Shown one piece after another: positions 55,276 through 63,369 of a stretch of 64,000 nucleotides of DNA. The notes under the pieces are model-generated. The model saw only the letters and a program-made list of their open reading frames with translations. It did not search any database and was not told the DNA's origin. The stretch is from positions 62,001 to 126,000 of the forward strand of contig NZ_SLZU01000006.1 of assembly GCF_004342065.1 (NCBI RefSeq). The letters run 5' to 3'. The translations under genes were made by a program, and so were the position numbers. Within the stretch, counting starts at the first letter, position 1; each line of letters opens with the position of its first letter. Source of the DNA: Primorskyibacter sedentarius (GTDB lineage: Bacteria; Pseudomonadota; Alphaproteobacteria; Rhodobacterales; Rhodobacteraceae).

Positions 55276-56631
55276 TCAGGACGCTCGCGCCCTGCGCGGC
55301 TCTGTCAGGTAGATCACGCATTCAACGGCCGCCAGCACGATCAGGGTCAGGCCGACAAGCGGAAAGAAAATCCCGGCAGCAACCGCTATCAGCAGCACCG
55401 TGCGCGGGATACGCCAGTCGGTTGGGATTTGCGGCGTGCCCAGAGCACCCGCCGGACGGCGTTTCCACCACATCACCCCCGCGGCGACCGACATGACCAT
55501 CATCGCCACGCAGACCAGCAGCAACACGATCTGGTTCGCCAGCCCCCAGGCCTGTCCCATATGGATCGAAACGCCCCATTCTGCCGCCCAGCCAAGCGCG
55601 CCAAGATCGCCTAGCCCGGCATCATAAAGAACGTCGCCGGTGTATTGATCAAGGTGGATCACCCGTTCTTGCGTGATGTCGTCAGGATAGACAGAGGCCG
55701 AAAAGACGCCCGCTTCACCCGATGGCATATTCACTGCATAACCCGGTGCGATGCCCAGCCCCTCGACCGTCGCAACGATCTGGTCAAGCCCCGCCGGAAC
55801 ACCCGACGTCGCGCCCGATATCGGCATCGGTTGCTGCTCCATGATCCAGGGGGTTCGGTCCAGCGCCTCTGCGGTCAGGACGGTGGATTGAGGTGTTTTC
55901 GACCAGTAGCCATCCGGCATTCCCAGACCAAGCGCATAGGCACTGTCGTAGAAATACCCGCCCCAGACCGACGACCACGGCAGACCTGTCATAGCGAGAA
56001 ACACGATGAACGCGGCAGAGTAGATGCCCGTCACCGCGTGCAGGTCCCGCCACCATGGCCGACCCTTGGTAGCCTTGATCGTGGCAGTGCCGAGTTTCTT
56101 GCCCCGAGGCCACCAAAGGTAGATGCCCGTCGCGGTCAGGAGCACCATCCAGCCCGCCACCGCCTCGATGATCCGGTTGCCGACCCACCCGACATATTCA
56201 AGCGAATGCAGCTTGCGCACAACATACATCGCGGGCGTGCCCGAGGCCCCCGCGTCCCACAGGCTGCCCAGCACGTCGCCGGTATAGGGGTTCACGAATA
56301 TGGAGTTTTTCAGCCCGTCTTCGCCAAGGATATTCACCTCTGCCGCACGGTCGGCTGTCGGGGCAGGCTGATAGGCCTTCAACACACCGGGATGCGCGGC
56401 CAGTGCATTTGCGGTGATCTGCGAGGCCGCAAGTGGCGCGGTATCGGCAGGCGCGACAATGCGCAGGTCGCGATAGGCGGCGTTGTTGATCTCGTCCTTG
56501 AACAGGTAGATGCCGCCGGTCAGGGCGATGATGAAGACGAAGGGCAATATCAGCAGCCCCGCAATGAAATGCCAACGCCAGACGGCGCGGTAAAGGGCGG
56601 AAGAGCCCGCCTGTCTGGTTGTGTCAGGCAT
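55276..56631 (-). CDS. PepSY-associated membrane protein
   Basis: A 451-residue inner-membrane protein of the PepSY-associated TM family with about four hydrophobic segments (residues about 20-45, 170-195, 220-245, 375-400 and a C-terminal pair) and two PepSY-like periplasmic regions. Typical pieces are RWHFIAGLLILPFVFIIALTG near the start, WWPRGKKLG and WWRDLHAVTGIYSAAFIVFLAMTGLPW. Members are often linked with siderophore or heme uptake and ferric reduction, and act as partner reductases. The start at 56631 excludes an upstream extension with poor resemblance. Confidence 0.88.
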   Translation of the reverse strand: MPDTTRQAGSSALYRAVWRWHFIAGLLILPFVFIIALTGGIYLFKDEINNAAYRDLRIVAPADTAPLAASQITANALAAHPGVLKAYQPAPTADRAAEVNILGEDGLKNSIFVNPYTGDVLGSLWDAGASGTPAMYVVRKLHSLEYVGWVGNRIIEAVAGWMVLLTATGIYLWWPRGKKLGTATIKATKGRPWWRDLHAVTGIYSAAFIVFLAMTGLPWSSVWGGYFYDSAYALGLGMPDGYWSKTPQSTVLTAEALDRTPWIMEQQPMPISGATSGVPAGLDQIVATVEGLGIAPGYAVNMPSGEAGVFSASVYPDDITQERVIHLDQYTGDVLYDAGLGDLGALGWAAEWGVSIHMGQAWGLANQIVLLLVCVAMMVMSVAAGVMWWKRRPAGALGTPQIPTDWRIPRTVLLIAVAAGIFFPLVGLTLIVLAAVECVIYLTEPRRARAS

Positions 56632-56782
56632 TGAGAATCCCCTCCGTCGCGGTGGGTGTCTTGGCGGCATGCGCAGGCACGTATGTCCCGCAAGTGGGGG
56701 CCTGTTGGCCGGTCTGCGCCGCGCATCTTTTGTCCGGGGTCGCATGCAGGGTTTTGGCATGGCCCGAGTGAATTGGTTGCAT
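56624..56782 (-). CDS. Possible 52-residue protein overlapping the PepSY gene start
   Basis: A short reading frame with GGAGA six bases before its ATG and an end that overlaps the PepSY gene start by 8 bases, as for coupled genes. The product has three cysteines and several histidines (MQPIHSGHAKTLHATPDKRC at the start), which would suit metal binding. No homology is known to me and chance cannot be excluded. Confidence 0.35.
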   Translation of the reverse strand: MQPIHSGHAKTLHATPDKRCAAQTGQQAPTCGTYVPAHAAKTPTATEGILNA

Positions 56783-56884
56783 AGGTTTCTCCATCGAAGC
56801 GCGCGCACGGACGCACCGCTGCCCGCGCTGTCAGGCGGCTTTCTTGCCGCGTTTCTGGTCGGATGGCCCTGTTTCGAGCCGCGA

Positions 56885-57232
56885 TCAGAGGATGGAGGGA
56901 GGAGCCCTTGGTGACCGGGCATGATCCCGCGCCTGTGCCGCGCGGTAAAGGTCAGCGGCCAGTTTCCAGGCCATCACGGATTGCAACCGCGTCTCCAGCC
57001 CGGATGGGCAGGGCATTGGGGTATCAGCCAGCAGGTGACAATACGGGCATCGGTGATCGTGACCGGGAGCCTCTCCACAGATGTCATTGGCGTTCATCCC
57101 CAGCACGGACAGCTGAGCAAGAGCAGCCTCTGCGCGGTCCGGCGCCAGCATCGCTGCGGACGTGACGCTGGTCACCGCCAGAAGCAGTGCCGCGAAATAG
57201 ACCCTCAGGTGGTGGAAAGCCATGCCGTTCAT
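56885..57232 (-). CDS. Secreted CPYC protein, DUF2946-like
   Basis: A 115-residue protein with an N-terminal hydrophobic signal or anchor (FHHLRVYFAALLLAVTSVTS) and a periplasmic part with HDHRCPYCHLLADTP, a CxxC flanked by histidines. This resembles DUF2946-type proteins that accompany TonB-dependent and PepSY-linked metal (often copper) genes. The exact start is uncertain (ATG 57232 or 57223; neither has a good ribosome site). It stands upstream of the PepSY gene. Confidence 0.6.
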   Translation of the reverse strand: MNGMAFHHLRVYFAALLLAVTSVTSAAMLAPDRAEAALAQLSVLGMNANDICGEAPGHDHRCPYCHLLADTPMPCPSGLETRLQSVMAWKLAADLYRAAQARDHARSPRAPPSIL

Positions 57233-57412
57233 GCCCGGTGTTATACCGTGGTTATTGTCGGGCGCACCAGTGCTTTCAACGTTCGGTATAGGTCGCATCA
57301 CCGATCCGAAGTCATCGGCGCGCTTTGGGCGGGCATTTGCGGTCTTCATATCCCGCGCCGGACAAAGATCACCCGGCGGTTTGCCGTGAGGGTGCGGCAA
57401 TCGCGGCGGGGT

Positions 57413-58066
57413 CTAGCTGTGTGGGACCTTCAGCAGCACAGCCGCCACCGTCAGGAACCACGCAATCGCCCCAAGCCCGAAAATCGCGCCCGCCATGTCA
57501 GCCAATGCGGGAATGATCGTGACCAGCCCGCCCAGACCAGTAAGCAGGCCCAGCACCGAGATTGGTCTGGGCAAGGCGCGCATCCCCCTTGCGCCGAAGC
57601 TTACGCAGGCGATCCAGATCCCCCCTGCGATTTCATTGCCCCCACCAAGGCCCAGTTCCACGCTGTGCAACACCTGCCACCGCGCGGCTGCCGCCTCTGG
57701 GTCGGCCGGATACAGATGGCCGGAGCGTGCGACAGCGACATTGGCAATCATGCCTGCGCCCAGCACAAGTGTTGCCCAAATCAGGCCAAAGGCGCGCGTC
57801 AGTGCTGCCCAGTCCGAAGGGGACAATCGTTCGGCCAGGGCGACTACAAGCACCACAAGCGCCAGTGCGTTCACGATATAGATCGTGGTGTTCCAGGCGA
57901 TCAGCACGCCGGGGCGGGCGTGGATAAAGGCGGTGACAGCAACGGGATCGATCGCCGCGCTGCCATATCCCAGCGGTGCCAGCAGCGTCACGAGAAGGTC
58001 AAAACCGATGAGGTAGGTGGCGGCGCAGGTCAGCGCGGCGAAACCGCCGAGGCGGGTCAGGGTCAT
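57413..58066 (-). CDS. Integral membrane protein of unknown function
   Basis: A 217-residue hydrophobic protein with six probable transmembrane helices (for example VLIAWNTTIYIVNALALVVLVVAL, LIWATLVLGAGMIANVAV, MAGAIFGLGAIAWFLTVAAVLL). It resembles DUF4386-type or related small membrane proteins. It is the last gene of a three-gene unit; its ATG overlaps the stop of the NmrA-like gene (ATGA). Confidence 0.75.
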   Translation of the reverse strand: MTLTRLGGFAALTCAATYLIGFDLLVTLLAPLGYGSAAIDPVAVTAFIHARPGVLIAWNTTIYIVNALALVVLVVALAERLSPSDWAALTRAFGLIWATLVLGAGMIANVAVARSGHLYPADPEAAAARWQVLHSVELGLGGGNEIAGGIWIACVSFGARGMRALPRPISVLGLLTGLGGLVTIIPALADMAGAIFGLGAIAWFLTVAAVLLKVPHS

Positions 58067-58917
58067 GTGTGCTCTCCTCTGACCGATGATGCAAAATGAT
58101 CTTTCAGGCGGCGGGTGCCGCAGGCTTGCCCGACCATGTCCATGCCCATCGCGGTCAGGAAAAACTGTGCAGGCCCGTGTATCCGGCGCGGGCTGACCAT
58201 GGGAAGCAGCCTGAACGTCAGCCGACGGAGCCAGTCAGGCAACAGGGTGACGCGCGGCGGACGTCCGACCGCGGCTGCGGCCAGATGGGCCAGTTCAATA
58301 TGAGTGAAGGTGTCAGGCCCGCCGACATCGCGCCACGCCATCCCCGCATCCGTCGCATCGGCCGTGGCAGCGGCCAGATCGGCGCCGTGGATCGGATTGA
58401 TGCGACGGGTTCCGGGTGCAAACAACCAGACCCGCCCGGACCGGGCCATCGACAGGAAATCACCCATGTCCGAGAAATACCCCGAAGGCGCGATCACCGT
58501 AGAGGGGAGAGGCGAGGCTTGCAGCGCCTGAACAAACTCCGCCTTCGCGGCAACCAGCGGGACGTGGCGCATGGCATCAGCGTTCAGCACATGCACATAG
58601 GCAAAGCGGCCCACACCCGCGCGCTCTGCCTCCAGCAGCAGGTTAAGGTTGGCCTGATAGTCGACGTCACGATAGCTTAGCCGGTCCGCCTGCCGCGTGA
58701 TCCCAAGGGCCGAGACAACCAGATCCGCGCCCTCCATGATGCCCTGCAGGGTGGCGGGCACAGTCGCTTCGGCCTCCACCAGTTGATCGGCAGTCAGGTC
58801 TGACGCGCGGGCGCGGCTGCGCACAAGGGCAGTCACATACCAACCGCGCCGCGCATATTCCGCGCAAAGGTAGCGCCCCAGGTAACCGGTCGCCCCGGCG
58901 ACAAGAACGGTTTTCAT
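58063..58917 (-). CDS. NmrA-like NAD(P)-binding oxidoreductase
   Basis: A 284-residue atypical short-chain dehydrogenase. The N-terminal Rossmann motif GATGYLGRYLCAEYARRGW is followed by VVSALGITRQ and GRFAYVHVLNADAMRHVPL. The fold is that of NAD(P)H-binding, NmrA/YwnB-like proteins, which sense redox or reduce a small substrate. It overlaps both neighbours by four bases, so translation of the three genes is likely coupled. The partner membrane proteins give no further clue. Confidence 0.85.
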   Translation of the reverse strand: MKTVLVAGATGYLGRYLCAEYARRGWYVTALVRSRARASDLTADQLVEAEATVPATLQGIMEGADLVVSALGITRQADRLSYRDVDYQANLNLLLEAERAGVGRFAYVHVLNADAMRHVPLVAAKAEFVQALQASPLPSTVIAPSGYFSDMGDFLSMARSGRVWLFAPGTRRINPIHGADLAAATADATDAGMAWRDVGGPDTFTHIELAHLAAAAVGRPPRVTLLPDWLRRLTFRLLPMVSPRRIHGPAQFFLTAMGMDMVGQACGTRRLKDHFASSVRGEHT

Positions 58918-59300
58918 GGCGCGAATCCTCCAGCTGCAACGCCGATTGCTGCGACGCTCATGGCGAATGTGACCGGCCCCCATAGCATGCGCTCTGGTCG
59001 GGACGGGGTGATGCCGTTGGCAAGCGCGGTCAGCAGAGTCAGCGCCAGCGCCAGCCAGAATGCGGCATCGGGCAGCTCTGTGGACAGGACGCCACCCCGG
59101 TCCAGAACCGCGCAGCCCATCGCCAGCAGAAGAGCGGCCTGCACCAGTGCCAGCCCGCGCCACGCGCAGGGAAGACGTCCGGAAAAGCGCCCGCCAACCG
59201 TAATCCGGCCAAGCGGCGCACCAAGGCTAAGCGCGATATGCATGGCCATCGGAAGTGCCGCGAGGGCTGCGTAGATGATGGCGAGGGTTTGGGCTGACAT
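58914..59300 (-). CDS. Small four-helix membrane protein
   Basis: A 128-residue hydrophobic protein with about four transmembrane helices (LAIIYAALAALPMAMHIALSL, LVQAALLLAMGCAVLDRG, AFWLALALTLLTALANGI, AMSVAAIGVAAGGF). It is the first gene of the unit with the NmrA-like and second membrane protein, and its stop overlaps the NmrA-like start. No family is assigned. Confidence 0.7.
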   Translation of the reverse strand: MSAQTLAIIYAALAALPMAMHIALSLGAPLGRITVGGRFSGRLPCAWRGLALVQAALLLAMGCAVLDRGGVLSTELPDAAFWLALALTLLTALANGITPSRPERMLWGPVTFAMSVAAIGVAAGGFAP

Positions 59301-59324
59301 GGCGGTGATCCTTTTTGGCAGGGT

Positions 59325-59690
59325 TTAACCTACGACGCGGTGGCCCCGGCCGCGAAGACATTCAACCACGATTTCCTCGCGCCTTTCGCTTGCATTGACA
59401 GCCCCGGAAACGCCGCCCGCCAGAGCACCCGCGATCGCCCCGCCAAGGGCGCTGCCGTCTTCATCCGCAGCGCCCAGAAGCGCCCCGGCACCTGCGCCCA
59501 AACCGGCTGCAGCGGCCGTTTCGTGATCGAATTGCCGCTGATCGCGCGCCAGCATCTGACAGGCGGACAGATCGCTTTGAAAGGCGGGCGTGGTGGGGCC
59601 GTCAAGGATGGGGGTGTAATTGGCACCGCTGTCGGCACAGGCCGACAGGATCAAGGTTCCGGCGCAGAGCGTGATAATGGTTTGATTCAT
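59325..59690 (-). CDS. Glycine-zipper lipoprotein
   Basis: A 121-residue lipoprotein: signal sequence with the lipobox LSAC (Cys18), then a central helix AAGLGAGAGALLGAADEDGS and GGAIAGALAGGVSGAVNASE with glycine-zipper spacing, and a C-terminal REEIVVECLRGRGHRVVG. Proteins of this kind (related to the SlyB/17 kDa surface antigen group) insert into or associate with the outer membrane. It stands alone at the end of the preceding operon in the same strand. Confidence 0.82.
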   Translation of the reverse strand: MNQTIITLCAGTLILSACADSGANYTPILDGPTTPAFQSDLSACQMLARDQRQFDHETAAAAGLGAGAGALLGAADEDGSALGGAIAGALAGGVSGAVNASERREEIVVECLRGRGHRVVG

Positions 59691-60220
59691 GGTCCTATTT
59701 CCCAAATGCGTTGTTTGATGCGCAGGACATAGACGGCACAAAGCCAGACCGGCATGACCGCAACGATCAAGGATTTGACCCTGGGTATCAATCTTGGACA
59801 TCGGGAGGCGGGCAGAACTGCCCAGACCAGCCGTGGGGCTCTTGCCAGTCCTATGGCGGCGCGAAGATAGGGATTTCATGGAGAAGGAAGTGGCGACTTC
59901 GATCTGATTACAGCGGCAAACGGAGGTTGTGAGAGGCGCCGGTACGAAATGGAAATCAACGCGCCCGTCTCCTGAAGCCGCAGATGGTCACCATAACGCC
60001 TACGACGCGTCGACGGGCGCCTGACCCAAAGGGCGCCGCCTCAACGGGCCGATGCTGATACGGGATACATATCAGACGCTTGCGGGACGCGCGTAATGCA
60101 CGAAAGACCAAATGCGATCCAGCCTACGCATTGCACCGAAAACAGGCCGTGGTGCAGAAAAGCAAACGGCCCCGCCATTGCTGGTCGGGGCCGGGAGTGG
60201 TGGTGAGTGGTGTCTCGGGA
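59691..60220. other. 530-base gap before the iron-binding protein gene
   Basis: No convincing gene is seen. The notable structures are an inverted repeat GCGCCCGTC (59961-59969) / GACGGGCGC (60012-60020) and the binding-protein terminator at its right end. The region downstream of the lipoprotein gene start on the + side has low coding quality in all frames. Confidence 0.5.
60167..60193 (-). terminator. Terminator after the ferric-binding protein gene
   Basis: CGGCCCCG (60167-60174) and CGGGGCCG (60186-60193) form a perfect 8-base-pair stem, followed on the - strand by TTTGCTTTT, about 28 bases after the stop. Confidence 0.75.
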
Positions 60221-61228
60221 TTAGCCGTCGAAATCGACTTCTTCGGTGATCTTCAGGGCCGCGGCGCGGTGGGCGGCGATGGCCATCAGGTTGGTCTCAT
60301 CGGCAGTGAATGTGCCCCAACCCTTGACGATATCATCCGCTTCGGTGCCTTCCGCGATGGGATATTCATAGTTGGCATGCGCATAGATTTCCTGCGCCTT
60401 GGGCGAGGTCAGGAATTCCATCATCTTGATGGCGTTTTCCTTGTTGGGTGCCGATTTCGTCAGCGCCACGCCCGAGATGTTCACATGGGTGCCGCCATCT
60501 TCGAATTCCGGGAAGAGGACGTTGACCGAATTGGCCCATTCTGTCTGCTCGGGATCTTCCAGCATCTTGCCCATGTAATAGGTGTTGCCGATGGCGATAT
60601 CGCATTCGCCCGCCCAGATCGCCTTGACCTGTGCGCGGTCATTGCCCTGCGGCTTGCGTGCCAGGTTGTTCTTCACGCCTTGCAGCCATTCCTTGGCGGC
60701 TTCTTCGCCCTGATGCTCGATCACGGCAGAGGTCAGCGCGACGTTATAGGCATGGGTCCCGGAACGGGTGCAGATGCGACCTTCCCATTTCGGATCGGCC
60801 AGATCTTCGTAGGTGGTGACTTCGGCCGGATCGACACGATCCTTGGAGGCATAGACGATCCGCGCGCGGGTGGTCAGACCGTACCAGTTGCCATCGGGGT
60901 CGCGATATTGCGCGGGCACGTTTGTCGTCAGCGTTTCGGTCTCAACAGGCTGCGTCAGCCCGGCATCGACCACTGCGGACAGGCGCGAGATGTCGACGGT
61001 CAGCACCATGTCGGCGGGGGAACGGTCACCTTCGGCCTGAAGACGCTCGACCATGCCTTTTTCCAGATAGGCGACGTTGACCTCGATGCCTGTCTCTTCG
61101 GTGAAGGCCTCTGTCAGCGGGGCGATCAGTTCGGGCTGGCGGTAAGAGTAGATATTGACCACACCTTCGGCCATTGCAGGCAGGGCGGTAGAGAGCATCA
61201 GCGCGGTGGCGCAAGTCAGGCGATACAT
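60221..61228 (-). CDS. Periplasmic ferric-iron-binding protein, FbpA/FutA type
   Basis: A 335-residue periplasmic binding protein with a signal peptide (MYRLTCATALMLSTALPAMA). The mature start VVNIYSYRQPELIAPL, the segment DGNWYGLTTRARIVYAS and the tyrosines near the end (NTYYMGK) are typical of FbpA/FutA/AfuA proteins that bind Fe(III) for import. ATG 61228 was chosen because it gives the signal peptide; an upstream frame adds a lysine-rich stretch. No permease or ATPase gene of the system is found next to it in this window. Confidence 0.9.
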   Translation of the reverse strand: MYRLTCATALMLSTALPAMAEGVVNIYSYRQPELIAPLTEAFTEETGIEVNVAYLEKGMVERLQAEGDRSPADMVLTVDISRLSAVVDAGLTQPVETETLTTNVPAQYRDPDGNWYGLTTRARIVYASKDRVDPAEVTTYEDLADPKWEGRICTRSGTHAYNVALTSAVIEHQGEEAAKEWLQGVKNNLARKPQGNDRAQVKAIWAGECDIAIGNTYYMGKMLEDPEQTEWANSVNVLFPEFEDGGTHVNISGVALTKSAPNKENAIKMMEFLTSPKAQEIYAHANYEYPIAEGTEADDIVKGWGTFTADETNLMAIAAHRAAALKITEEVDFDG

Positions 61229-61312
61229 CGGACATCCTTTCGAGTACGCGAAATTTGCGGCCTGTCTAACCCGAGTCTTTTTCTTGGTCAATCGAATACC
61301 CAAACAAATTAG

Positions 61313-62131
61313 TCAGGGTTTCCGTTCGCGCAGCTTTTCCGCATCCCAAAGCGCGTCCATCTCGGCCAGATCCGAATCCTCAGGGCGTTTGCCCTTCGCT
61401 GCAAGAGCGCGCTCTATCCCCTTGAACCGGCGCGTGAACTTGGCATTCGCGCTGCGCAGAGCGGCCTCTGGATCTATGTCCAGATGGCGGGCGAGATTGG
61501 CCATGACAAACAGCAGATCGCCCAGCTCTTCCTCGGTATGGGCCTTGTCGCCAGAGGCCGCAGCCTCGCGCAATTCGGCGCATTCCTCGGCGATCTTGTC
61601 CAGAACCTGCTCTGTCTCCGGCCAGTCAAACCCCACGCGCGCGGCCCGCTTTTGCAGTTTCACCGCCCGAAGAAGCGCAGGCAGACCAACGGCAACGCCG
61701 TCCAGCGCGCCGGTCTGGGCCTTCGCCGCGCGTTCGGCGGCCTTGGTCTTTTCCCAGTCGATGGTCTGCTGCTCGGCGCTCTTGGCGTTGGATTCGTCAC
61801 CAAAGACATGCGGATGCCGGGCGACCATCTTGTCCGACATCGTGTCGGCCACGTCTTCAAAGGTGAACATCCCCGCATCTTCGGCCATCTGCGCGTGGAA
61901 CACAGATTGGAACAGCAGGTCGCCCAGCTCTCCTTTCAACTCGTCCCATGCTTCGCGCTCGATCGCGTCGGCCACCTCATAGGCCTCTTCGATCGTATAG
62001 GGCGCGATGGTGGCGAAGGTCTGCTCGATATCCCAGGGGCATCCGGTTTCAGGGTCGCGCAGGCGTCGCATGATTTCGCGCAGGCGCGGCATGCCGCCAT
62101 GTGGGTCGGTGATCAGGTCATCTTCGGGCAT
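61313..62131 (-). CDS. mazG: Nucleoside triphosphate pyrophosphohydrolase MazG
   Basis: A 272-residue MazG with two tandem NTP-PPase domains. Metal-binding glutamates are in EEAYEVADAIE and ELGDLLFQSVFHAQMAED (first domain, about residues 35-90), and in EELGDLLFVMANLARHL (second, about 190-230). It hydrolyses NTPs to NMPs and pyrophosphate, cleaning the nucleotide pool. ATG 62131 was chosen because the shared promoter region with the divergent gene begins just beyond. Confidence 0.95.
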   Translation of the reverse strand: MPEDDLITDPHGGMPRLREIMRRLRDPETGCPWDIEQTFATIAPYTIEEAYEVADAIEREAWDELKGELGDLLFQSVFHAQMAEDAGMFTFEDVADTMSDKMVARHPHVFGDESNAKSAEQQTIDWEKTKAAERAAKAQTGALDGVAVGLPALLRAVKLQKRAARVGFDWPETEQVLDKIAEECAELREAAASGDKAHTEEELGDLLFVMANLARHLDIDPEAALRSANAKFTRRFKGIERALAAKGKRPEDSDLAEMDALWDAEKLRERKP

Positions 62132-62193
62132 TGCAGAGGTCCGTGGTTTCGCGTCAGATGCAACCTGACAACACCGCCCCAAGGAGTCCACCC

Positions 62194-63369
62194 ATGCCCG
62201 TCATCAACCGCATCGCTGGTTTTGCAGAAGAGATGGCGGCGTGGCGGCGACACCTCCACCAGATGCCGGAGCTGCGCTTTGACTGCCACAAGACAGCGGC
62301 CTTTGTGGTCGAACGTGTGCGCGAATTTGGCATCACTGAGATCCACGAAGGCATCGCGACCAGCGGCGTGGTGGCAATGATCGACGGGCAGGGGCCGGGC
62401 GACGTGATCGGGTTACGCGCCGATATGGATGCGCTTCCGATGGAGGAAACCGGAACCCCCGATTGGAAAAGCCGTGTGCCGGGCGCGATGCATGCCTGCG
62501 GGCATGACGGGCACACCGCGATGCTACTGGGGGCGGCGAAATACCTGGCGGAGACGCGCAACTTCTCGGGTCGGGTGGCGCTGATCTTTCAGCCTGCCGA
62601 AGAAAATGGCGGCGGGGCAGAGGTGATGGTCAACGAGGGCGTGCTCGACCGTTTCGGCGTCTCGCAGGTCTATGCGCTGCATAATGGGCCGAACCTGCCA
62701 GAGGGGCATTTCTTCACCACGCCCGGCCCGATCATGGCGGCGGCGGACGAGTTCCGGTTCCATGTGACCGGGCAGGGCGGCCACGGCGCCATGCCGCACG
62801 AGACGCGCGACCCGGTGGTTGCCGCCTGCGGCATCGTGCAGGCGATCCAGACCATCGTCAGCCGGAACAATTCCGCGCTGGATGACCTCGTGATCTCTGT
62901 CACGCAGATCCATACCGGCAGCGCGGATAACGTGATCCCCGATACCGCGTTCATCAACGGGACCGTGCGCAGCTTCGTACCCCATGTGCGTGACATGGCC
63001 GAAAGGCGGCTGGCAGAAATCGTGGCGGGGCAGGCGCAAAGCTATGGCGTCACGGCAGAGCTGTCCTATGTGCGCGGCTACCCGCCCACGGTGAACCATG
63101 CAGAGGGCGCCAGCTTTGCCGCTGATGTCGCGGCGGAGGTCGTGGGCGCCGAGGCCGTGGAGCCGGCGATGAAGCGCGAGATGGGCGCCGAGGATTTCGC
63201 CTATATGCTGCAGGCGCGGCCCGGAGCCTATCTTTTCCTCGGGCAGGGGCCGGGGGCGGGGTTGCACCAGACCGATTATGATTTCAACGACGCCGTGGCC
63301 CCTGTTGGCGCATCCTTCTTCGCGCGGCTGGTAGAGCGCGCGCAACCCTCAACAAAAAAGGTGGCCTGA
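62194..63369 (+). CDS. M20D-type amidohydrolase (hippurate hydrolase-like)
   Basis: A 391-residue M20 family metallopeptidase of the HipO/amidohydrolase group. The metal-binding motifs are clear: ADMDALPMEE, MHACGHDGHTAMLLG (Cys and His ligands), PAEENGGGAEVMV and the C-terminal EDFAYML; the dimerisation domain is inserted at about residues 190-300. It removes acyl groups from N-acyl amino acids or related amides. It starts with AAGGAG at a spacing of 7 and its stop overlaps the start of an agmatinase-like gene (TGATG). Confidence 0.92.
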   Translation: MPVINRIAGFAEEMAAWRRHLHQMPELRFDCHKTAAFVVERVREFGITEIHEGIATSGVVAMIDGQGPGDVIGLRADMDALPMEETGTPDWKSRVPGAMHACGHDGHTAMLLGAAKYLAETRNFSGRVALIFQPAEENGGGAEVMVNEGVLDRFGVSQVYALHNGPNLPEGHFFTTPGPIMAAADEFRFHVTGQGGHGAMPHETRDPVVAACGIVQAIQTIVSRNNSALDDLVISVTQIHTGSADNVIPDTAFINGTVRSFVPHVRDMAERRLAEIVAGQAQSYGVTAELSYVRGYPPTVNHAEGASFAADVAAEVVGAEAVEPAMKREMGAEDFAYMLQARPGAYLFLGQGPGAGLHQTDYDFNDAVAPVGASFFARLVERAQPSTKKVA

